This document shows, piece by piece, positions 22,425 through 27,000 of a stretch of DNA of 27,000 bases. Origin of the DNA: a virus. Made by a program: the position numbers and the translations under genes. The notes beneath the pieces are model-generated. The model was not told the DNA's origin and did not search any database. It saw nothing but the letters and a program-made list of their open reading frames with translations. The DNA is taken from positions 1-27,000 of the IMG/VR virus record IMGVR_UViG_3300048011_000648. One strand, given 5' to 3'. Positions within the stretch are counted from its first letter, which is position 1. Each line of letters starts with the position of its first letter.

Positions 22425-23171
22425 ATGATAAATAGTGTAAGAAATACTGTTATGTTTTTGCTGAACAAAGATAACAGAGGATATGTGTCCCCATCTGAGT
22501 TTGATTATTTTGCAAAACAAGCGCAGCTTGAGATATTTGAGTCATATTTTAATGATTACTCAAAAGCCGTTGCCCTTCAAAACACAAGGAAAAAAGCTTT
22601 GAATTATGGAGACACGGTTCAGCATATTCAAAACAAGATAGATAAGTTTTACGCAAATGCTACTTTGACGTACAATGACCAATCTAACCCATCTATAGGG
22701 GAGGAACAGGATTATTTTTCACTTCCCGATAACCTTTATAAGTTAATTAATGTTACTTATGGAGGGGGATTTGGCACAGAGACAACAATGGGTGGTGGTA
22801 GAATTGTTCAGCCAGTCGCTCCACATAAGTTTGATATGATTGTGAACAGCAATCTTACACAGCCAACAGTAACATACCCTGTTTATGTTCGCTCTGGAGA
22901 CAATATTTATGTAAGGCCACTTTCTATTCAGTCTGCTGTTCAGGCCAATTACATTAGGAAACCAGAAGACCCGCATTGGGGATATAACACAATTAGCTCT
23001 GACCCTGTTTACAATCTTGACAGCTCTGTGAACTTTGAAATATCAGAGGAGGAAGAGACGGAGTTAGTAATAAAGATATGCAAGTATGCTGGTCTTAGTA
23101 TTAGAGAGGCTGATATTGTTCAGATTACAGCGCAGCAGGAGCAGTTAGAGTACACCAAACAAAATTCGTAA
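22425..23171 (+). CDS. Head-tail connector / ring protein (putative)
   Basis: The protein has 248 residues. The N-terminal helices read VRNTVMFLLNKDNRGYVSPS, then FDYFAKQAQLEIFESYFNDY, the style of adaptor and ring proteins that dock under the portal in podoviruses. A beta-rich middle follows (YFSLPDNLYKLINVTYGG, then YPVYVRSGDNIYVRPLSIQS), then an acidic helical C-terminus (EEEETELVIKICKYAG). Its place after the capsid genes and before the giant structural gene supports a connector role. It is the first gene after the 22402 promoter, and its stop is three bases before the next ATG. No database family can be named with certainty. Confidence 0.6.
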   Translation: MINSVRNTVMFLLNKDNRGYVSPSEFDYFAKQAQLEIFESYFNDYSKAVALQNTRKKALNYGDTVQHIQNKIDKFYANATLTYNDQSNPSIGEEQDYFSLPDNLYKLINVTYGGGFGTETTMGGGRIVQPVAPHKFDMIVNSNLTQPTVTYPVYVRSGDNIYVRPLSIQSAVQANYIRKPEDPHWGYNTISSDPVYNLDSSVNFEISEEEETELVIKICKYAGLSIREADIVQITAQQEQLEYTKQNS

Positions 23172-23174
23172 CGT

Positions 23175-24062
23175 ATGCCAATAATCGGAACACCTATAGA
23201 CCAAAGAGAATACTACCAAAATAGCGGTGACAACCCAACTTATGACAACTGGGGTACATATCAGTACTTGCTTTTACAGGACGTCATCAATAATTTTTTA
23301 CTGACATATGTTGGAGACGACAAGGTTATAAACAAAATTGACAGAAATGAAGTTGTTTTTCATGCTAAGCGTGGACTTCAAGAATTACACTATGACGCTT
23401 TAAGAGAAATACGCGGGTTTGAAGCAGAGCTTCCTGACAACCTTAAGATGCACCTGCCACACGACTTTGTAAGCCCTGTAAAGATATCTTACGTTGGTGA
23501 TGATGGTACGACTAGACAGATACCGCAAAACTACAACACAGCGACTCCTACGAGTTATTTACAAGACAACAGTGCTCAGAAAAACATCCTAATGGATAAC
23601 AATGATAACGCCTTAACAGGCACTCCAATCATTGAAACAAACTGGGTTAACAAGTCTGACAAAGGTGTTGTTGAGCCCGACACCAACCTTCTGGGTCAGC
23701 GTTACGGGATGGACACTGCCTCAGCTAATCACAACGGTAGCTATGTGCTAGATAAAAACCAAGGGTTTATACTTTTTAGCTCCGACTTGTCTGGAAAGAA
23801 TATTGTTATCGAATATGTCTCTGATGGAATGTATGGTCTTGCAGATAATGAAATAAAAGTCCATAAATTAGCAGAGACCTTTATGTATGACTACTTAGTG
23901 TCTAGCATATTGAAGCAAAAGTTTGGAGTACAAGAATACATTGTACGAAGAGCTCAAAAACAAGCTTCAGCGTCATTGAGAAATACAAAGATTCGATTAA
24001 ATTCTATAAAACTAGGCGAACTCACTCAGATTCTACGAGGAAGAGACAAGTGGATAAAGTAG
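23175..24062 (+). CDS. Connector / tail-accessory structural protein
   Basis: The protein has 295 residues. The N-terminus holds YQYLLLQDVINNFLLTYVGD, then NEVVFHAKRGLQELHYDALR, then HLPHDFVSPVKISYVGDDG. I know this pattern (DIINNF-x-L-x-YVGDDK, F-H-A-K-R-G-L-Q-E-L-x-Y-D) from structural proteins of many marine and Bacteroidetes phages. The middle is Asn/Asp/Thr-rich loop sequence. The C-terminus is helical and basic (VRRAQKQASASLRNTKIRLN). A tail-accessory or neck role is inferred from family and place. It lies three bases after the previous stop and one base before the giant gene. Confidence 0.65.
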   Translation: MPIIGTPIDQREYYQNSGDNPTYDNWGTYQYLLLQDVINNFLLTYVGDDKVINKIDRNEVVFHAKRGLQELHYDALREIRGFEAELPDNLKMHLPHDFVSPVKISYVGDDGTTRQIPQNYNTATPTSYLQDNSAQKNILMDNNDNALTGTPIIETNWVNKSDKGVVEPDTNLLGQRYGMDTASANHNGSYVLDKNQGFILFSSDLSGKNIVIEYVSDGMYGLADNEIKVHKLAETFMYDYLVSSILKQKFGVQEYIVRRAQKQASASLRNTKIRLNSIKLGELTQILRGRDKWIK

Positions 24063-24063
24063 T

Positions 24064-27000
24064 ATGAAGATTAAAAATACATTTAATACTGGTAAAATGA
24101 ATAAAGACGTCGATGAACGTCTTATTCCTAATGGCGAGTTTATTGACGCAAGTAATATCCGTGTTTTAAATACAGCTGGTTCTGATGCTGGCGCTATTGA
24201 AAACGAAAAAGGAAATGTAAAGTTAACAAACCTAGCACTATCCAATAATCCAGAATGTATTGGCTCGATAGCTGATGAAGCTGAAGAAAAAATATATTGG
24301 TTTATCGTTAATGATGACGGATTTTCATACATATACGAATATGACAGAACAAACCAAATAGTTTCAAGGGTTTTAGCAGACGAAAGAATAGGAGATGAGC
24401 AGGTTTTGGGGTTTAACAAAGACTACAAAATTACGGGTATAAATATATTCTACAATATTCCAAAGAAAGAAAAGCTTCTTGTTTTTACAGATGACTTAAA
24501 CCATCCAAGATGCGTTAATATAAACAGAGCTAAGGGGTATGGTCTAAATAACTTTTACGAAGAAGATATTAATCTTTATAAAAAACCCCCATACGAAGCA
24601 CCTACGGTTGTTCCTACAAATAGCCTGCAGGTTCAAGAAAATACTGTAAAAGAGCGTTTCTTTGCCTTTGCCTACAGATATAAATATTTAGACGGAGAGT
24701 TTTCCGCCCTTTCTTCATTCAGCAACTATCAGTTCGTCCCTAGCGACTTTGAGCTTGACTTCAACACTCTTGTTAATGAGGGTATGGTAAATGTATTTAA
24801 CTCTTATCAGATAAAATACAATACAGGAGACAAGAGGGTAACTGATATACAGATTTGTTTCAAAACAAGTAATGATAGTAATATTTACATAGCTGAAAGT
24901 ATAAACAAAAAAGACTCATCATTTCTTAATAACGCAACAAAAACATTTGTTTTTATAAACAAAAAAATATACAAACAGCTACCTCCAGATGAGGTTACAA
25001 GAATATTTGATAATGTGCCATTAAAAGCACAAGCTCAAGACATTATAGAGGATAGAGTTGTATTTGGAAATTACACCATACAATATGACCTCAAAGAAAA
25101 TGAATCGGATGAGGACTTTATAAGGATTAGTTATAGCTCTTCTCTTGACGCTCAGTCTCAGGATGGAAATGAATTAACATCATCTTTTCCATCTACAACT
25201 CAAATGACTATTGATTTAACAGATGTTGAATTAAAAGAAGGGTATACTTTGTTCTTTAACCCGTCATTAGAGTCTGCTGAAGCTGGAACTTCTCCCGATG
25301 AATATTTTGGTGGTGAATACGAAGGAACTAATGCAGTAGTTTTATCTCAAACATATTCTTCTGTAAGTGATTTTGCTGCTTCTGACGACCTTACGACACT
25401 TCTAGCTGCAGCCTCAAATAACTTTGAAGCTATAGTGACAACTACTCCACCGCCTGACAATATATCGGCTCAGTATGGAGATTTTGCCCTTGCCTCTTCA
25501 ACATCGACATCAATTACTATATCTGCGCCAACAATAACGCATACAATAGATGATACTCCTGGCATACCAGATGATGACGTTACATCTGATGAGGTGGAAA
25601 CATTTACATATAACGAGACTAATTCTGTAGCCGCATTAAAAGAAAAAACATCAAACTCATCTATAAAAAGTCTCAAGAGTTATGAGGTTGGATTGGTATA
25701 CTTAGATAAACATGGGAGATATTCTTCTGTTATACCATCAATAAGTGAGGTAGGAAAAAGCAACGAGGTATTTGTTTCTGTTGAGAACTCTGTTACTCTA
25801 AACTCATTCAAAGTCGAGGTAAATAGTAAACCTCCTTATTGGGCAGACAGATATAAGTTTTTTGTAAAAGCAGCTAAATCAGAGCATTACAATATATACG
25901 CAACTGTATTTTATGAGGAAAATTTATTTAGATGGATTCTTTTAGAAGGAGGAAATCTAGGTAAAGTAGAGAAAGGAGATTTTATAATATGTAAAGCAGA
26001 TGACGATGGTCCATTGCAGAGAGAGGTCAAAGTAAAGGTTTTAGATGTTACAACTAAAAATGCAGCAGATAATGTGCCAGATGATGGCTCTGAGGGCTGG
26101 ATAAATGGAAATGTGGATGCAGACAACAATCCAATTGTAGAACTTCCTGGAACATATATGAAAATAAAGCCTATTGGTTTTACAATGGATTACAATCCAT
26201 ACAACTTCCAGACATATCACAGAAACAAGTATGTGAAATCATTTAAATCAGGAAGAACGATGGTTGCATATGTTCCTTCAGAACCTGAGACAGATAACAG
26301 GGGGATTGGAGCGTATTACGAAAATAATCAATGGAATTACCTGGAGTTTCAGCCAGGCTCAAGAATTAAATTAAAATTTGAGCATTGGGAAGGAATGGAT
26401 TCCAATAACGATGATTACAGATACTACGAAAAAGAATTTTTAGTTGGGGGCAGTTATGAGACTGATGATGACGGAAGCGCTTTTGAAAAATGGTGGGATG
26501 CTGAAACAGAATGGTATTACGATGCAGCATCAAACTGGTGGCTTGAACCCACAGAGCAATTTAGAGTAAGATTTAACAATAGAGGCTCTTTTGCTGGTGG
26601 AAATTTTAGACAAAATATACGATTAGAAGCAAGAGGGGTTTTCAAAGGTTATTTTGAGTCTGCAAGACTTATTGGAGATATAAAACTACAACTTACAAGC
26701 GGTGTGACTATTTTTGAAACCGTTCAAAAGGAAGATGATAGCGAGGTTTTCTATGAAACAGAGCAGACGTTTAAAATTGAAAATGGACTTCACAAAGGAA
26801 ATGAACAAGACCAAACAGCTACAGACCCAGCCATTTGTTCTTTATCTTACTTTAATTGTTTTGCATATGAAAATGGAGCCGAAAGTATAAGTGTAAGAGA
26901 CGATAGATTTGCTTACAGATTAGGATATGATTACAGACCTAACATAATTCTACAGCAAGGTTACAAAGAATTGAACGTTACTCACGGTCTTATACACAGT
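24064..27000 (+). CDS. Very large tail / muzzle-like structural protein, partial
   Basis: From the ATG at 24064 the frame is open for 979 codons to the window edge, so the C-terminus is missing. It begins NTFNTGKMNKDVDERLIPNG, then EFIDASNIRVLN, then GAIENEKGNV. I know this N-terminal pattern (MNKD-x-D-x-RL-x-PNGEY-x-DA-x-N) from giant virion proteins of marine and crAss-like phages, in the latter assigned to the muzzle that closes the tail. Beta-strand-rich segments with regular Tyr, Trp and Phe spacing follow, including FFAFAYRYKYLDGEFSALSS and AYVPSEPETDNRGIGAYY. A Thr/Ser/Pro-rich low-complexity stretch lies near 25450-25600. It is translated from the same run as the two connector genes. 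Role in the tail is inferred. Confidence 0.75.
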   Translation, partial: MKIKNTFNTGKMNKDVDERLIPNGEFIDASNIRVLNTAGSDAGAIENEKGNVKLTNLALSNNPECIGSIADEAEEKIYWFIVNDDGFSYIYEYDRTNQIVSRVLADERIGDEQVLGFNKDYKITGINIFYNIPKKEKLLVFTDDLNHPRCVNINRAKGYGLNNFYEEDINLYKKPPYEAPTVVPTNSLQVQENTVKERFFAFAYRYKYLDGEFSALSSFSNYQFVPSDFELDFNTLVNEGMVNVFNSYQIKYNTGDKRVTDIQICFKTSNDSNIYIAESINKKDSSFLNNATKTFVFINKKIYKQLPPDEVTRIFDNVPLKAQAQDIIEDRVVFGNYTIQYDLKENESDEDFIRISYSSSLDAQSQDGNELTSSFPSTTQMTIDLTDVELKEGYTLFFNPSLESAEAGTSPDEYFGGEYEGTNAVVLSQTYSSVSDFAASDDLTTLLAAASNNFEAIVTTTPPPDNISAQYGDFALASSTSTSITISAPTITHTIDDTPGIPDDDVTSDEVETFTYNETNSVAALKEKTSNSSIKSLKSYEVGLVYLDKHGRYSSVIPSISEVGKSNEVFVSVENSVTLNSFKVEVNSKPPYWADRYKFFVKAAKSEHYNIYATVFYEENLFRWILLEGGNLGKVEKGDFIICKADDDGPLQREVKVKVLDVTTKNAADNVPDDGSEGWINGNVDADNNPIVELPGTYMKIKPIGFTMDYNPYNFQTYHRNKYVKSFKSGRTMVAYVPSEPETDNRGIGAYYENNQWNYLEFQPGSRIKLKFEHWEGMDSNNDDYRYYEKEFLVGGSYETDDDGSAFEKWWDAETEWYYDAASNWWLEPTEQFRVRFNNRGSFAGGNFRQNIRLEARGVFKGYFESARLIGDIKLQLTSGVTIFETVQKEDDSEVFYETEQTFKIENGLHKGNEQDQTATDPAICSLSYFNCFAYENGAESISVRDDRFAYRLGYDYRPNIILQQGYKELNVTHGLIHS

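Noticed and set aside
24033-24419. Minus-strand frame of 128 residues
   Set aside because: It is antisense to the conserved start of the giant tail gene, which has clear family motifs.
1-27000. Prophage or mobile-element features such as integrase, attachment sites, tRNA genes or insertion sequences
   Set aside because: I looked for them by eye and saw none. Short gaps and continuous structural genes leave little room, although small sites could be missed without a search.

Overview
The window is most likely part of the genome of a tailed phage that infects a member of the Bacteroidetes, probably a marine or aquatic flavobacterium. Four things point there. The DNA is AT-rich and packed with genes almost all on one strand. 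The short gaps carry TAnnTTTG boxes, the -7 element of Bacteroidetes promoters. Start codons follow A-rich stretches and not Shine-Dalgarno sequences. The protein families are phage structural and lysis families, and one fibre protein ends in a Bacteroidetes-style fibronectin-like domain. No integrase, tRNA, insertion sequence or CRISPR array was seen. No gap exceeds 100 bases.

Layout. Bases 1-399 hold the 5' part of a leftward winged-helix regulator, divergent from everything else. Bases 471-4248 hold eleven small proteins, mostly Lys/Arg-rich and several with Cys pairs, fused into one tightly tiled run; a first tail-fibre gene (1748-2749) sits among them. Bases 4248-5260 are a lysis cassette: small holin-like protein, T7-type amidase, second membrane protein. 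A promoter at 5288 opens a receptor-binding block (5316-12378): three fibre genes, the largest ending in an S74 self-cleaving chaperone, then the protein with the fibronectin-like domain. A promoter at 12390 opens a run of small conserved genes, a GroES-like protein, a probable small terminase, the large terminase and the portal. A promoter at 18855 precedes the scaffold and major capsid genes, which end at a terminator. One capsid-associated gene follows, then a second terminator that abuts the last promoter (22402). That promoter serves two connector or ring proteins and a very large structural gene (from 24064) that runs off the right edge.

How it fits together. The terminase packages DNA through the portal into a shell of capsid protein built on the scaffold. 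Connector proteins and the large last protein would form the neck and tail, and four or five fibre or adsorption proteins would bind the host. The lysis cassette releases progeny. The order terminase, portal, scaffold, capsid, connectors, very large protein resembles podoviruses of Bacteroidetes, including crAss-like phages, but the tail genes beyond the right edge are not visible and this placement is an inference.

The least explained parts are the block of tiny basic proteins (one is half lysine, one is a cationic amphipathic helix), the missing ATG and missing P-loop lysine in the large terminase, and a shared promoter set that mostly lacks a -33 element.
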